64,000 nt of DNA from Acidobacteriota bacterium (GCA_003224905.1 QIAA01000179.1:25959-89958), one strand, 5' to 3'. Numbered from the stretch's first letter, positions 18,146 through 27,471 are shown. The notes: a model not told the origin generated them from the letters alone. Numbers and translations: made by a program.

Positions 18146-18796
18146 ATGCGTGGGCCTCTTGTTTCCGCGCTCTTAGCCCTCCTGGTGGGCAGTGCATGGC
18201 CTCAAGTGCGCGGCGGAGCAGTGCACATGGCCGCGCCTCATAATGCTGGATTTGTAAGCCGGGGCGCTGTGTTCGCAGGTTCTCCCCGTTTCGGCATTCG
18301 CTTTCATTCCGGATTTCGTGGCCCGTTCTTCAACCGCCGCTTCCACCACCGAAGCTTTTCCTCCTTCGGAGCTGCGTGGAGGTACTACGGGTATCCTGGC
18401 TACTACTACGCAGACTACTCGTACGCTCCGGACAGGTATAGCGCGTACGACCGGTCGCTTGGCTATGAGCAGAGTCGCGAACTGGCCGCGGAGATCGATC
18501 GCCTAAGCGATGAAATTGAGCGCCTGCGGGAGGAACAGCAAGCCCGGTACGCCGCTGCGTCGGTGCCAACGCCGGCAATTCCGAGGCGTGCGGAGAAATC
18601 CGAGCCCAGCGAACCAACTATTCTCGTGTTTCAGGATAAACACACACAGGAAGTCCGCAACTACGCGATCGTTGGTCAGACGCTCTGGATCTTCACCGAG
18701 CAGCGTGCGCACAAGCTGCCGCTGTCCTCGTTGGACATCGCAGCCACCAGGAACGCGAACGAAGAGCATGGGGTTGAGTTCCGCGTTCCGAGATAA
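18146..18796 (+). CDS. Exported unknown protein with Tyr-rich segment and coiled coil
   Basis: A 216-aa protein. The signal peptide (VSALLALLVGSAWPQ) is followed by a His/Phe/Arg-rich part (HSGFRGPFFNRRFHHRSF), a Tyr-rich stretch (YYGYPGYYYADYSYAPDRY), a short coiled coil (ELAAEIDRLSDEIERLREEQ) and a small C-terminal beta domain (ILVFQDKHTQEVRNYAIVGQ). I chose the ATG at 18146 because the promoter -10 box lies six bases upstream; the longer frame would start before the transcript. It ends one base from the convergent TPR gene. No family recognised. Confidence 0.75.
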   Translation: MRGPLVSALLALLVGSAWPQVRGGAVHMAAPHNAGFVSRGAVFAGSPRFGIRFHSGFRGPFFNRRFHHRSFSSFGAAWRYYGYPGYYYADYSYAPDRYSAYDRSLGYEQSRELAAEIDRLSDEIERLREEQQARYAAASVPTPAIPRRAEKSEPSEPTILVFQDKHTQEVRNYAIVGQTLWIFTEQRAHKLPLSSLDIAATRNANEEHGVEFRVPR

Positions 18797-18797
18797 G

Positions 18798-19535
18798 CTA
18801 GGCAGGTAAACGCTTCAGCAACCCGCCGGCCCGCCGAAACCACGGGCGTTCGCGACGTTTCAAGTACCCCGGCAGCGTGGGCTTCTTTGCCAAAATCTTC
18901 TGCGCCCACTCGCGCGCTTCGGCGTTGCGTTGCTGGGAGAAAAGAAAGTCCGCGTAGTTGTAATACGTTTCCGACAGCGTAGAGATAGTGGTTACACGCT
19001 GAAACCAGGCTTCCGCTCTTTCGGCCTGGCCCGTTTTTGCGTACGCGTGCGCTAAAAGACCGGTGGCGCGGTGGAAATCATACTTGGGATCTTTGGCTAC
19101 GACTCGCTCGAGATCCGGAATTGCAGCGGAGAAATCCTGCAGCTCGATTTCCGCAATCGCGCGGCGGTAAAACGGATCGGGAGAATCGGTGCGCGAGGAA
19201 ATCGCTTTGTCATAGCACTGGCGGGCGCGGGTGAATTTCCTCTCTTCTAAATAAAGATCAGCTAACTCTTCGTAATTTCCCGCGGAAGGATTGTCAAGAA
19301 TCGCCGCCTCCAGTTCGTGAATTCTGCGTCGCCGCGGAAACGCCCGAAACGACTGCCGCAGCAGCCCCATGTCGGGCAGCACTTCAGCGGCGATGTAAAC
19401 CAAAGCTCCAAGTCCTCCGCCGAACAAGATGATCCATAACCAATAAGTGTCCGGACGGCGCCGGATGAAATGAACAATGGCCGCGCCCTGCAGAATGATG
19501 CCCCAGGGATAAAACAAATAAAAAAGTGACGACAT
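18798..19535 (-). CDS. Membrane-anchored TPR protein
   Basis: A 245-aa protein. Two N-terminal membrane helices (FYLFYPWGIILQGAAIVHFI and YWLWIILFGGGLGALVYIAA) precede a cytoplasmic region of about four tetratricopeptide repeats (NYEELADLYLEERKFTRARQ, FYRRAIAEIELQDFSAAIPD, LLAHAYAKTGQAERAEAWFQ, YYNYADFLFSQQRNAEAREW). TPRs mediate protein contacts, so a scaffold role at the inner membrane is likely. The ATG at 19535 puts the first helix at the N-terminus; the longer frame adds 13 residues. A TATAGT lies 16 bases before it. Partner unknown. Confidence 0.8.
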   Translation of the reverse strand: MSSLFYLFYPWGIILQGAAIVHFIRRRPDTYWLWIILFGGGLGALVYIAAEVLPDMGLLRQSFRAFPRRRRIHELEAAILDNPSAGNYEELADLYLEERKFTRARQCYDKAISSRTDSPDPFYRRAIAEIELQDFSAAIPDLERVVAKDPKYDFHRATGLLAHAYAKTGQAERAEAWFQRVTTISTLSETYYNYADFLFSQQRNAEAREWAQKILAKKPTLPGYLKRRERPWFRRAGGLLKRLPA

Positions 19536-19654
19536 GCTCGGATGGTGCGAAACTATAGCACGTCTTCCCGCCATCGCACGGCGTCGAGTATTCCCCTGGA
19601 ATTACCTCGGTACCGCACATCCTTCGTGTCCGCTAACCTAATTAGGAGATTCCT

Positions 19655-21490
19655 ATGGCCGCGAAAAGTTTGGGTGATCTCGACTGGAAGACGCTTCTAA
19701 CCCAGAGCTTTCATCCTCCTCCTGTTGCGTGGGAGGATCAGGTTCTCTACTTTTTATTGCCGGATCGATTCTCGGACGGCAGCGAACGCGACTATCTCGA
19801 CATTGCGGGAAATCCGGTCACAACTGGAGCAACTCCAAAATTCGACAGGAGTAAAGATTTCGGAAATGCGATCCAGACTCCAGGTGACGCGCAAAAATGG
19901 AGCGACGCGGGCGGCGTCTTTGTCGGCGGGAAGTTAACTGGAATTACCAGCAAGCTCGGATATTTGCGCCGCATGGGCGTTACCGCGATCTGGGTTGGAC
20001 CGATCTTCAAGCAGGTGGCGTTTCAGGAAACCTACCACGGTTACGGCGTTCAGAGCTTTCTTGATGTCGACCCGCATTTCGGGACCGCCGCAGATTTGCA
20101 GACTCTGGTGAAGACGGCCCACGCCAATGGCATCTACGTCATTCTCGACATCATTCTGAACCACACCGGCGATGTGTTTTCTTATGGCAACGGGGATCCG
20201 AACTGGAGCGGAACTGTATATCCAGTGCAGGGCTTCAATGATTCCAAGGGAAACGCGAGTCTGCCCTTCGGTCCCATCGACCTCAGCAAATCCCCCACTG
20301 CGTTTCCGGATGGCGCGGTGTGGCCAAAGGAGTTTCAGGACTCGTCCATCTTTACTCGTAAAGGCGCAATCCGGAACTGGGACTACGATCCTGAATACCG
20401 CGAAGGCGATTTCTTCGATCTCAAGGACATCGATCTCGGCCTAGCGGTGCCCGACAGCTACGAGCCAACCCCCGCGCTGGATGCGCTCTGTGAAGTCTAC
20501 AAATTCTGGATCGCTTTCGCCGATGTAGATGGCTATCGCATCGACACGGTGAAACACATGGGCGATGGACCGACGCGCTACTTCGCATCGGTGATCCACG
20601 AATTTGCTGAAAGCTTGGGCAAGGAGAATCTTCTGCTGGTGGGAGAAGTGACTGGCGGTCGCGTGAAAGCCTTCGACACGGTAGAAACGACGGGGATCGA
20701 TGCGGCGCTCGGCATCGATGACGTGCAGGACAAGCTGGAGTATCTGATCAAGGGCTATCGCAATCCGCTCGACTACTTCGATCTTTTCCGCAATTCACTG
20801 CAGATGCAGAAAGATTCGCACGTCTGGTTCCGCAACAAAGTGGTGACGATGATCGATGACCACGACCAGATTCGAAAAGGAAATAACAAGGCCCGCTTCT
20901 GCGCTAACGACCAGGGAGACAAGCTGATTCTCAGCGCAATCGCGCTGAACCTGTGCACGCTGGGAATTCCCTGCGTTTATTACGGAAGCGAACAGGCGTT
21001 CGACGGAGCGGGAGGAAATGACCGTTACATTCGCGAAGCCATCTTCGGTGGAGCATTCGGCGCGTTTAGAAGCCGAAACCGCCATTGCTTTGACGAGGGG
21101 AACACGATTTACAAAGAACTTGGAAAAATCGCAAAGATTCGGGGGCGCGAAATAGCGTTGCGTCGCGGCCGGCAATATCTACGACAAATCTCCGGGGACG
21201 GAATGAACTTTGGATTCCCATTCATCCTGGGAAGCCGTATGCGATCACTCGTCGCCTGGTCACGTCTCTTCGTGGACGAAGAAATTCTGCTGGCCGTCAA
21301 CACTGATCCGGATGGGTCAACCGCGTCCTGGGTCACAATTGACAACGGACTGCACCAGGCGGGAGACAAACTGAGCTGCCTCTATTCGACAGACAACACA
21401 CAAATCGGTACGACGCTTTCGGCGGAGAATCGCAATGGCAAGGCAGTGCGAGTCTCCGTCCCGGCGGGAGGATTTGTGATGTACAAGTGA
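19655..21490 (+). CDS. GH13 alpha-amylase-family glucan hydrolase
   Basis: A 611-aa GH13 enzyme with all four conserved regions: I, DIILNHTGD; II, GYRIDTVKH with nucleophile Asp297; III, LVGEVTGG with acid/base Glu331; IV, IDDHDQ with Asp404. There is no signal peptide, so it should act on cytosolic glucans. AGGAGA precedes the ATG. The N-terminal part has the PDRFSDGSERD block of cyclomaltodextrinase-like or amylase subfamilies, and the C-terminus a beta domain. Exact specificity cannot be set. It complements the debranching enzyme at 1.3 kb but is not in an operon with it. Confidence 0.88.
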   Translation: MAAKSLGDLDWKTLLTQSFHPPPVAWEDQVLYFLLPDRFSDGSERDYLDIAGNPVTTGATPKFDRSKDFGNAIQTPGDAQKWSDAGGVFVGGKLTGITSKLGYLRRMGVTAIWVGPIFKQVAFQETYHGYGVQSFLDVDPHFGTAADLQTLVKTAHANGIYVILDIILNHTGDVFSYGNGDPNWSGTVYPVQGFNDSKGNASLPFGPIDLSKSPTAFPDGAVWPKEFQDSSIFTRKGAIRNWDYDPEYREGDFFDLKDIDLGLAVPDSYEPTPALDALCEVYKFWIAFADVDGYRIDTVKHMGDGPTRYFASVIHEFAESLGKENLLLVGEVTGGRVKAFDTVETTGIDAALGIDDVQDKLEYLIKGYRNPLDYFDLFRNSLQMQKDSHVWFRNKVVTMIDDHDQIRKGNNKARFCANDQGDKLILSAIALNLCTLGIPCVYYGSEQAFDGAGGNDRYIREAIFGGAFGAFRSRNRHCFDEGNTIYKELGKIAKIRGREIALRRGRQYLRQISGDGMNFGFPFILGSRMRSLVAWSRLFVDEEILLAVNTDPDGSTASWVTIDNGLHQAGDKLSCLYSTDNTQIGTTLSAENRNGKAVRVSVPAGGFVMYK

Positions 21491-21500
21491 TTTTGTGTAC

Positions 21501-21941
21501 TTACGGTGAATCTAGGAGCTCCGAGTCGTGTTTGGAGAAAACCGCGCGCAGGGCTGCGGCGTTCCGATCGGTCATCTTGTGTATGTCTTGAATCAAGCCA
21601 TAGATATTCGGAGTCATGATCAGGAGATAACGCAAGCGGCCAGCGCCTGGATTCCAGTATGTGTGCGGCGTCCCACGCGGCACCAGCACGGCTGATCCGG
21701 CGTGCGCCTCGACTTCGTCGTTGCCCATCTTCACGCGAAGCATTCCCTCCAGCACGTACCAGGCTTCATCGTCATGATGATGAAGATGAAGCGGGGCAAT
21801 GTAGCGCGGCGGTCCGGCAGGACCTCCGGCATCCTGCCACTCAGCAATGACAAAGGAACTCTCTAAACCCCCAATCACACTTCCAGCCAGCGGGGAAACG
21901 AGCATGGTCAAAACCTCGTGTAACGATGTGAAGTCCGTCAT
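21501..21941 (-). CDS. Cupin-domain protein
   Basis: A 146-aa single-domain cupin. Motif 1 is PLHLHHHDDEAWYVLEGMLRV and motif 2 is GSAVLVPRGTPHTYWNPG, with the metal-binding histidines and glutamate of both in place. Cupins of this type include dioxygenases, isomerases and sensors, so no reaction can be named. The start at 21941 (MTDFTSLHEV) is the most natural; a GTG nine codons upstream is possible. It converges with the amylase gene, ten bases apart, and its start faces the HAD gene. Confidence 0.82.
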   Translation of the reverse strand: MTDFTSLHEVLTMLVSPLAGSVIGGLESSFVIAEWQDAGGPAGPPRYIAPLHLHHHDDEAWYVLEGMLRVKMGNDEVEAHAGSAVLVPRGTPHTYWNPGAGRLRYLLIMTPNIYGLIQDIHKMTDRNAAALRAVFSKHDSELLDSP

Positions 21942-22043
21942 CTTTGGCTCAAAGAACGCAATCTGCACTCTACAGGCAAAGAGGAGGTTTTTGGCAATTC
22001 TCGTTCATCCACCAACCAACAACGAGCACCGAATTGCGAATGA

Positions 22044-22049
22044 TAAAAT
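22044..22049 (+). promoter_or_regulatory. -10-like hexamer before the HAD gene
   Basis: TAAAAT lies five bases before the ATG at 22055, with no Shine-Dalgarno, as for a leaderless message. It overlaps the alternative ATG at 22040. Confidence 0.35.
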
Positions 22050-22054
22050 CCAAC

Positions 22055-22900
22055 ATGGTGAGAGTTCCCATCCGCCTGCTCGCCGTTGATATTGACGGCA
22101 CTCTGCTCAATCCCCAATTTCAAATTGCTGAAGGTGACTTGGCCGCGTTGCGCCGCGCTCGTGAAGAAGGAATTGAGATTATTGTCGTCACAGGCCGGAG
22201 GCACACCTTCGCGCTGCCGATCGTCCAGCAGCTTGGTTTCGATCTTTGGGTCATCAGTTCCAATGGCGCCATTACCCGATCCCTCGCCGGAAAAACTTTT
22301 CATCGTGACCTGTTACCGGCTGAAACCTGCCGCAGGCTTTGCCGCAGCATGCAAGAATTCCGCGGTAACACGGTACTCACTTTTGATACCGAATCAAAGG
22401 GCGCCATTGTTCTGGAGCGCATGGATGAAGTGACTTCGAGCATTCAGCGCTGGCTGGAAAAGAACATGCAATACATTGATTTTGTTGTTCCGGTCGAAGA
22501 TTCACTAACGACCGACCCTGTGCAGGCCATGTTCTGTGGCCCGATTCCGCGCATGCACGAAGCCCTAAATTTGCTCGCGGCCAGTGGGCTGAAGAACAAC
22601 ATCACGGTGCTTCGCACGGAATACCCGATTCGCGATCTCTCAATCGTGGACGTACTGAATCGCGGATGCTCCAAAGGCCACGCGCTGGAACGCTGGGCAA
22701 AGCATCGCGGTATTCCGCGAGAACAGGTCATGGCCATTGGTGACAACTTCAACGACATAGAAATGCTTGCCTTTGCCGGAGTGCCGTTTATCATGGGAAA
22801 CGCCTGCGAGGAGTTGCGCCGCAACGGCTGGGCGGTCACATTGCCTAACGATCAGTGCGGCGTGGCCTCAGCTATTGAACAAGTTCTGGGTAAGACATAA
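22055..22900 (+). CDS. HAD-superfamily Cof-type phosphatase
   Basis: A 281-aa protein with the HAD catalytic motifs: I, AVDIDGTLL (nucleophile Asp12, acid Asp14); II, VVTGRRH; III/IV, the Lys before GDNFNDIEM near the C-terminus. A type-IIB cap lies in between. Cof-type enzymes dephosphorylate sugar phosphates and similar small molecules in the cytosol, with wide specificity. I prefer the ATG at 22055, five bases after TAAAAT; an ATG at 22040 would add five residues. It is followed by a lytic transglycosylase 18 bases later, probably in one transcript. Confidence 0.87.
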   Translation: MVRVPIRLLAVDIDGTLLNPQFQIAEGDLAALRRAREEGIEIIVVTGRRHTFALPIVQQLGFDLWVISSNGAITRSLAGKTFHRDLLPAETCRRLCRSMQEFRGNTVLTFDTESKGAIVLERMDEVTSSIQRWLEKNMQYIDFVVPVEDSLTTDPVQAMFCGPIPRMHEALNLLAASGLKNNITVLRTEYPIRDLSIVDVLNRGCSKGHALERWAKHRGIPREQVMAIGDNFNDIEMLAFAGVPFIMGNACEELRRNGWAVTLPNDQCGVASAIEQVLGKT

Positions 22901-22918
22901 GTGGAAGTTTGAGGTGCC

Positions 22919-23707
22919 GTGCAACTTCGAGAGAAATTTGCGGTTGGAATTATCCTGCTGAGTTTTTTCACGGCTGCCTTTTCGTCGGACTTGGCTGTCC
23001 TGCGCAACGGTTTCTCCATCCGCCATGAAAGAAGAGAAACGGTGGGCGCGGTCACGCGACTTTACACCACGCCTGACAAGGCGGGATTCGTAGACATCGC
23101 AACTGACCAAATCGATCACTTTGAAAAAGACCTGACTCCGCCTCCGGTACTTGCGCCAGCGCCAACAACGGCAGCAGTCCGACCCACTCCCCAGCGTCTG
23201 GATGATGTTGTGAATCTCATCAGCAATCGCCACCATCTCGATCCTGATCTGGTGAACAGCGTCATTCGGGCAGAAAGCGGATTTCACACCCGGGCGCTTT
23301 CTCCGAAAGGAGCGCAGGGGTTGATGCAACTGATGCCGCAAACAGCTTCGCAGCTGGGGGTGACGAATCCATTTGAAGCCAATGCGAATGTCGAGGGTGG
23401 CACCCGGTATCTGCGGGAATTGCTGGAGCGGTATAACTTTGATCTGATTAAAGCCCTTGCGGCGTACAACGCAGGCCCGCATCGCGTGGAACAATATCAT
23501 GGCGTACCGCCATATTATGAGACTCGTGCCTATGTGGCGCGCATTGTTCGCGATTTCAACCGCAAGAAACTCGCGCAACAGAAAGTGGCTGCGGCGCAAA
23601 CCGCGGTAGCACGCAAGAAACCTACTACTGTAAAGCAGGTCGTCGGGCCAGTTGCACAATCGGCCTTTTTGCCGCAAAGCGTAGCCGCCGCTAAGAACGC
23701 AAAGTAA
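22919..23707 (+). CDS. Secreted lytic murein transglycosylase
   Basis: A 262-aa protein with a signal peptide (FAVGIILLSFFTAAFS), an N-terminal beta segment of about 50 residues, a Pro/Ala-rich linker and an SLT domain (about residues 100-215). The catalytic glutamate is Glu119 in IRAESGF, and GLMQLMPQTA and ALAAYNAGPHRVEQY are the other family blocks. It cleaves the MurNAc-GlcNAc bond of peptidoglycan. A GTG start with GAGG five bases upstream is the best start. The C-terminus is Lys/Ala-rich, ending in KNAK. Confidence 0.9.
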   Translation: MQLREKFAVGIILLSFFTAAFSSDLAVLRNGFSIRHERRETVGAVTRLYTTPDKAGFVDIATDQIDHFEKDLTPPPVLAPAPTTAAVRPTPQRLDDVVNLISNRHHLDPDLVNSVIRAESGFHTRALSPKGAQGLMQLMPQTASQLGVTNPFEANANVEGGTRYLRELLERYNFDLIKALAAYNAGPHRVEQYHGVPPYYETRAYVARIVRDFNRKKLAQQKVAAAQTAVARKKPTTVKQVVGPVAQSAFLPQSVAAAKNAK

Positions 23708-23971
23708 ATTGCCGCTTATAGGGTTGCCAGACTGTTCCGCGTTGACCCCCGTCGTCCGGTCATTTACCTTGAAATAGGGGTGTGCGAAATCTTCCAAACA
23801 CAAGGCACAGATTGTTCTTGGGATTGCTATGCCAACCACACAACTCTGGGAGATGGATTTTGCCAAAACGACTGGAAGGCATAGTCTTCCACGAACCCGA
23901 TGCGGAGCGGGGTTGATGCATCGTTGCCCAAGCACGCTGAGCTGTTCTGATCTACGTATTCATCTTTGTAG

Positions 23972-25039
23972 ATGAACAAAAAACAAATCCTCCTCTATGG
24001 GTTGGCAGCGGTTCTGCTCGCGATTCTCGTTTACATTCAGTTCCGCACGTGGAGGAACTTTGATTGGGACAAGTTTCTTAGCCAGCTCGATAACATCCGC
24101 TGGCTGCACATCTTTCATGCCGTTGCACTGATTTACCTCGCTTACGTGATGCGCGCCATTCGCTGGAAAATCTTTCTTCGCCCGGTGCGCAGGAATGCGT
24201 CCTCCATCCGTCTCATAGCACCCACAATCATCGGTTTTACCGGCTTGGCCCTGCTGGGACGTCCGGGGGAGTTGATCCGACCTTATCTCATCGCCCGACG
24301 AGAAAATCTGAGTTTTTCTTCCCAGATTGCTGTCTGGGCAGTGGAGCGCATTTTCGACATCGGCGCGTTTACGATTCTGCTCATTGCCGCCGCCTTCGTC
24401 GCAACCGCGCCTAAACGCCTTTCGTATTATTCGAGCTTTCGAGAAGCGGGCATGGCCTTTGCCGGCTTGGTTTTCGGGCTTACACTGGCTGCGATCATCG
24501 TCAGTCGAAGCGGCGAAGTGTTGGCACAATGGGTGGAACGGCGCTTTGCTCATCTTGCGTCGAATCTTGCACATCGCATAGCACTTCGCATCCGTGAATT
24601 CCGCAGCGGACTGGACACCATCCATAGTCCTAGCTCGTTCTTTTCGGCGACAGCGGTATCGATCGTGATGTGGTGCGTGATTGCTGTCGCTTACAAAGAA
24701 GTGACCCATGCGTACGGAGCAGACGAACTGGAAATCCCCCAAACTCAGGTTCTGCTGCTCATGGGGTCCAGCATGGTGGGCTCAATTATTCAGTTGCCCG
24801 GCGTCGGTGGCGGCTCGCAACTCGCCACCATCGCCGCGCTCGAACATATTTTCGACGTCCCCAAAGAACTCGCGGCCAGTTGCGGAATCATGCTGTGGCT
24901 GGTGACGTTCGTTGCGGTCGTGCCGCTTGGTCTTTTCCTGGCCCATCGGGAGCGGCTCTCGTTGCGACAGCTTTCCCAGGAGAGCCACGTCGCCGAGCAG
25001 TCGGGTGCGGATCCTTCTGCGCCGGCGGCTTCGTCCTGA
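23972..25039 (+). CDS. Lysylphosphatidylglycerol-synthase-like membrane protein (UPF0104)
   Basis: A 355-aa inner-membrane protein with about eight helices and no cytoplasmic aminoacyl-transferase domain. It has the UPF0104/LPG-synthase N-terminal features: LAYVMRAIRWKIFLRP, GFTGLALLGRPGELIRPYLI, AVWAVERIFDIGAF and LPGVGGGSQLATIAALEH. In MprF this part flips lipids; stand-alone members have uncertain roles. The 264 bases before it hold no gene, and no clear ribosome site is visible. It ends just before the long spacer ahead of the kdp region. Confidence 0.85.
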   Translation: MNKKQILLYGLAAVLLAILVYIQFRTWRNFDWDKFLSQLDNIRWLHIFHAVALIYLAYVMRAIRWKIFLRPVRRNASSIRLIAPTIIGFTGLALLGRPGELIRPYLIARRENLSFSSQIAVWAVERIFDIGAFTILLIAAAFVATAPKRLSYYSSFREAGMAFAGLVFGLTLAAIIVSRSGEVLAQWVERRFAHLASNLAHRIALRIREFRSGLDTIHSPSSFFSATAVSIVMWCVIAVAYKEVTHAYGADELEIPQTQVLLLMGSSMVGSIIQLPGVGGGSQLATIAALEHIFDVPKELAASCGIMLWLVTFVAVVPLGLFLAHRERLSLRQLSQESHVAEQSGADPSAPAASS

Positions 25040-25530
25040 CACGTTTATTTCGTCGGCACAATCCTTGTTGGCGGTGATGACTACAAAGGGAATTTAGTGC
25101 CAGGAGGATAATCCTTACGACGCCAGCTAAAGTCATGGCAGCATATGCTTGCTGTTGATTGAGGAGAAAGCACATATTCCCCTGACGAAGGCCTGAGATC
25201 CTTACTAACTTCTTATCCGCTCCTTAGTACCTGCTCATGGCCCCCGTGCTCTAATCAAGTGTACGTTTGGGGGTGGTCAGGTGTGGCAAATTATCGGATC
25301 ACTGCCAGCTATGGCGGTTCTTCTTCTATTGCATTTGCCGAAGCTTGTGATGTGCAGTTCGGCAAGGCCTCTGTCATCCGAGCGAAACTCACAGAAAGAG
25401 GGCCTGAATAAAAGGTCTCGCAATGTTGGCTCACGAGACCGCGAGTCGATTCCAAGCTCCAATGGACAGGATTATTCGAAGTTGACTGCAGCCAGGCCTG
25501 CATTCTGAGTGTTAGGGGAGGAGATCTGTC
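25040..25530. other. Long spacer upstream of the kdp region
   Basis: These 491 bases hold no convincing gene. A 75-codon GTG frame at 25281-25508 has a hydrophobic beginning but no ribosome site and a random-looking end, so I leave it out. A hairpin at 25414-25440 is the clearest structure. I looked for a c-di-AMP (ydaO) riboswitch and saw none. Confidence 0.5.
25414..25440. other. Perfect hairpin in the kdp-region leader
   Basis: GGTCTCG (25414-25420) pairs with CGAGACC (25434-25440) around a 13-nt loop, about 90 bases before the 30-aa peptide start. There is no T-tract, so it is more likely a leader structure or protein-binding site than a terminator. Confidence 0.35.
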
Positions 25531-25623
25531 ATGCTGAATTTCATTTTTCTGGTTTGCATGTTGTCATTTGTGGTTTCAGTGGCCTATGCGCTGCTTTCTT
25601 ATTCGGCTCCTTCAAAGAAGTGA
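25531..25623 (+). CDS. 30-aa single-helix membrane peptide upstream of the kdp porin
   Basis: A small frame reading MLNFIFLVCMLSFVVSVAYA then a short tail ending PSKK. A good ribosome site (GGGGAGGAG) lies nine bases before the ATG. One hydrophobic helix with a basic C-terminus matches the size and shape of KdpF and of the 28-aa peptide before kdpF, though its sequence is not a clear KdpF. It is probably an inner-membrane mini-protein. Supported by ribosome site, composition and location only. Confidence 0.5.
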   Translation: MLNFIFLVCMLSFVVSVAYALLSYSAPSKK

Positions 25624-26005
25624 CTTTCCTCTCACGCCGTTTACCTTTACTTCAGTCCAAGCCCGATACAACCGGCCATCCTCTCTAGATTCCTCGGCCT
25701 TACAAACATCTTATGAACGTCTTACCCGGATTTTACGGGTCGCGTTATCCAATACGAGTGTCAGGAAAGGCTAAAGGAGGTGGGGCGATCAGTAAGCCTC
25801 AGGTCACCCCGTAGTTCAAATCGCTGTGACAATGATTCTCCTGTGCGTGATGGGCGCTGCGTTCTGCGCACGATTTCTCGTTGCCGTTAGCAAGGAGCGA
25901 AGAATCGGGCGGATCGGCGGCGTGCAACGTCTCCGGATCAATGCCGATGAAGTGTTTCCCAAACACTCTGCCGGCAATGAGCTTGCCCTGAACAAGGCCG
26001 GCTGC
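25624..26005. other. Spacer before the porin
   Basis: These 382 bases contain an in-frame 5' extension of the porin gene from 25826, whose translation looks unlike a leader sequence. A small inverted repeat, ACCCG then CGGGT near 25724-25740, and an AAAGGAGGTGG at about 25773-25783 are visible, the latter with no start codon at usual spacing. Confidence 0.4.
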
Positions 26006-27439
26006 ATGAACAGATTGGCGCCTCCAGTCGAAGTCTCTAAGGCGGAAGCTCGAACCACAATTCAATCTAAATTGCGCTGGGTGATCATGGTTCTGGTAAT
26101 TGCGGCCACCAGGCTTTCGGCGCAAACGGCAGATTCCAGCGATGAAATCCAACAGTTGAAGGCGTTAGTACTGCAACTGCAAACGAGGGTCTCTCAACTG
26201 GAAACACAGGCGTCCAAGAAAGACGCGCGGCAACCGGCAAATGTTCCCTCGAATGCATTGGTGGAGCGGTCCACAAACGCCAATTCAACCGCACTCACCG
26301 AGGTAGACCGCAAAGCTCTGGATTTCCTGCACGACACAACCCTGAACTTCACCTTCGACGGATACTACGCCTACAACTTTAACCGTCCAGTCGGGCGCGT
26401 GAACCTGTTGCGTGCCTATGACGTGAGCTCCAACAGTTTCAGCATCAATCAGGCAACTGTGATTCTGGAGCAAGCCCCAGATACGTCAAAGGGGCGTCGC
26501 TTCGGCGCAAGGCTGGATCTTCAGTACGGACAGGCAACGGAAACGCTGCAAGGAAATGCCGCGAATGAACCACGGCCCCAAGCATACAGGCCAATTTTCC
26601 AGGCCTACGGAACGTACGTGGCCCCTGTTCTCAAAGGGTTGACTATCGACTTTGGGAAATGGGCCAGCGCCATGGGATATGAAAACAACTACAGCAAGGA
26701 TCAGTTCAACTACTCGCGCTCTTACCTTTTCAATTTTCTGCCCTTTTACCACATGGGGTTTCGGAACACGCTTGCGGTAAATGACAAGCTAACTCTTGGT
26801 TACTGGCTCATCAACGGCGTGCAGCAGACCGAAGACTTCAACGGTTTCAAGTCGCATGTGTTCCAGATCGTTGTCAAACCGAGCAAGGCCGTGCAGTGGA
26901 ACGTGATCTATCACATTGGAAGAGAGCAACGGGATTTGGTCCCCAACCTGAATCCAGTGCTTTCAACGCTCCCGACACAACCAGGACTCTCCACCACACC
27001 CGTGGTCCCGGCACCTGATGGAAGATTCCACCTTCTGGATTCGTATGCGAGTTGGAGCGCTACTCCTAAGCTGACGCTGGTGGGAGAAGGCGATTACGTC
27101 ATTAATCGCCGATTTGAGCAGTCTGCTCCCGCACATGTAATCGGCGGTGCAGCATACGCGCATTACCAGCTCACACCGAAGGTGGCGCTAACCGGACGGG
27201 CTGAATACATGTCAGATCGTGGCGGTTTGTTCAGCGGTGTAACCCAAGCGTTGAGAGAAACGACCTTGACCTATGAATACAAAATCGCCGATGGTCTTAT
27301 CAGCCGCCTTGAATGGCGGCGCGATTTTTCTGATCAGCCGTTCTTTTTGACGGAGACCCCGAGCGTATTGAAGAAAGAACAGAGCACTGCGACCTTGGGC
27401 CTGATCTGGTGGTGGGGCCGCAAGCAGGGTTCCTGGTGA
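26006..27439 (+). CDS. Outer-membrane porin, BBP2/OmpL-like, in the kdp operon
   Basis: About 477 aa: a signal peptide (RWVIMVLVIAATRLSAQ), a short coiled coil (IQQLKALVLQLQTRVSQLE) as in trimeric or peptidoglycan-attached porins, then a beta barrel of alternating strands with many aromatic residues (NFTFDGYYAYNFNRPVGRVN, FGARLDLQYGQATETLQ, TIDFGKWASAMGYENN). The end is aromatic (GLIWWWGRKQGSW). It resembles BBP2-type (DUF1597) porins. I chose the ATG at 26006; the frame is open to 25826. It precedes the 28-aa peptide and kdpF by 32 bases, so it should be co-transcribed and may let potassium or solutes through the outer membrane. Confidence 0.75.
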   Translation: MNRLAPPVEVSKAEARTTIQSKLRWVIMVLVIAATRLSAQTADSSDEIQQLKALVLQLQTRVSQLETQASKKDARQPANVPSNALVERSTNANSTALTEVDRKALDFLHDTTLNFTFDGYYAYNFNRPVGRVNLLRAYDVSSNSFSINQATVILEQAPDTSKGRRFGARLDLQYGQATETLQGNAANEPRPQAYRPIFQAYGTYVAPVLKGLTIDFGKWASAMGYENNYSKDQFNYSRSYLFNFLPFYHMGFRNTLAVNDKLTLGYWLINGVQQTEDFNGFKSHVFQIVVKPSKAVQWNVIYHIGREQRDLVPNLNPVLSTLPTQPGLSTTPVVPAPDGRFHLLDSYASWSATPKLTLVGEGDYVINRRFEQSAPAHVIGGAAYAHYQLTPKVALTGRAEYMSDRGGLFSGVTQALRETTLTYEYKIADGLISRLEWRRDFSDQPFFLTETPSVLKKEQSTATLGLIWWWGRKQGSW

Positions 27440-27471
27440 CGTTTGTTCGTGACTTTTAGGGGGGAGACGTT

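Noticed and set aside
25281..25508. 75-codon GTG frame with hydrophobic start in the kdp leader
   Set aside because: No ribosome site at useful spacing, random-looking polar end, and stops just before a better-supported 30-aa frame.
25040..25825. Possible c-di-AMP (ydaO) riboswitch before kdp
   Set aside because: The conserved ydaO core sequences were not seen by eye; a covariance search would be decisive.
25808..25826. tRNA-like T-arm (GTTCAAATC)
   Set aside because: No matching anticodon arm, acceptor stem or D-arm around it.
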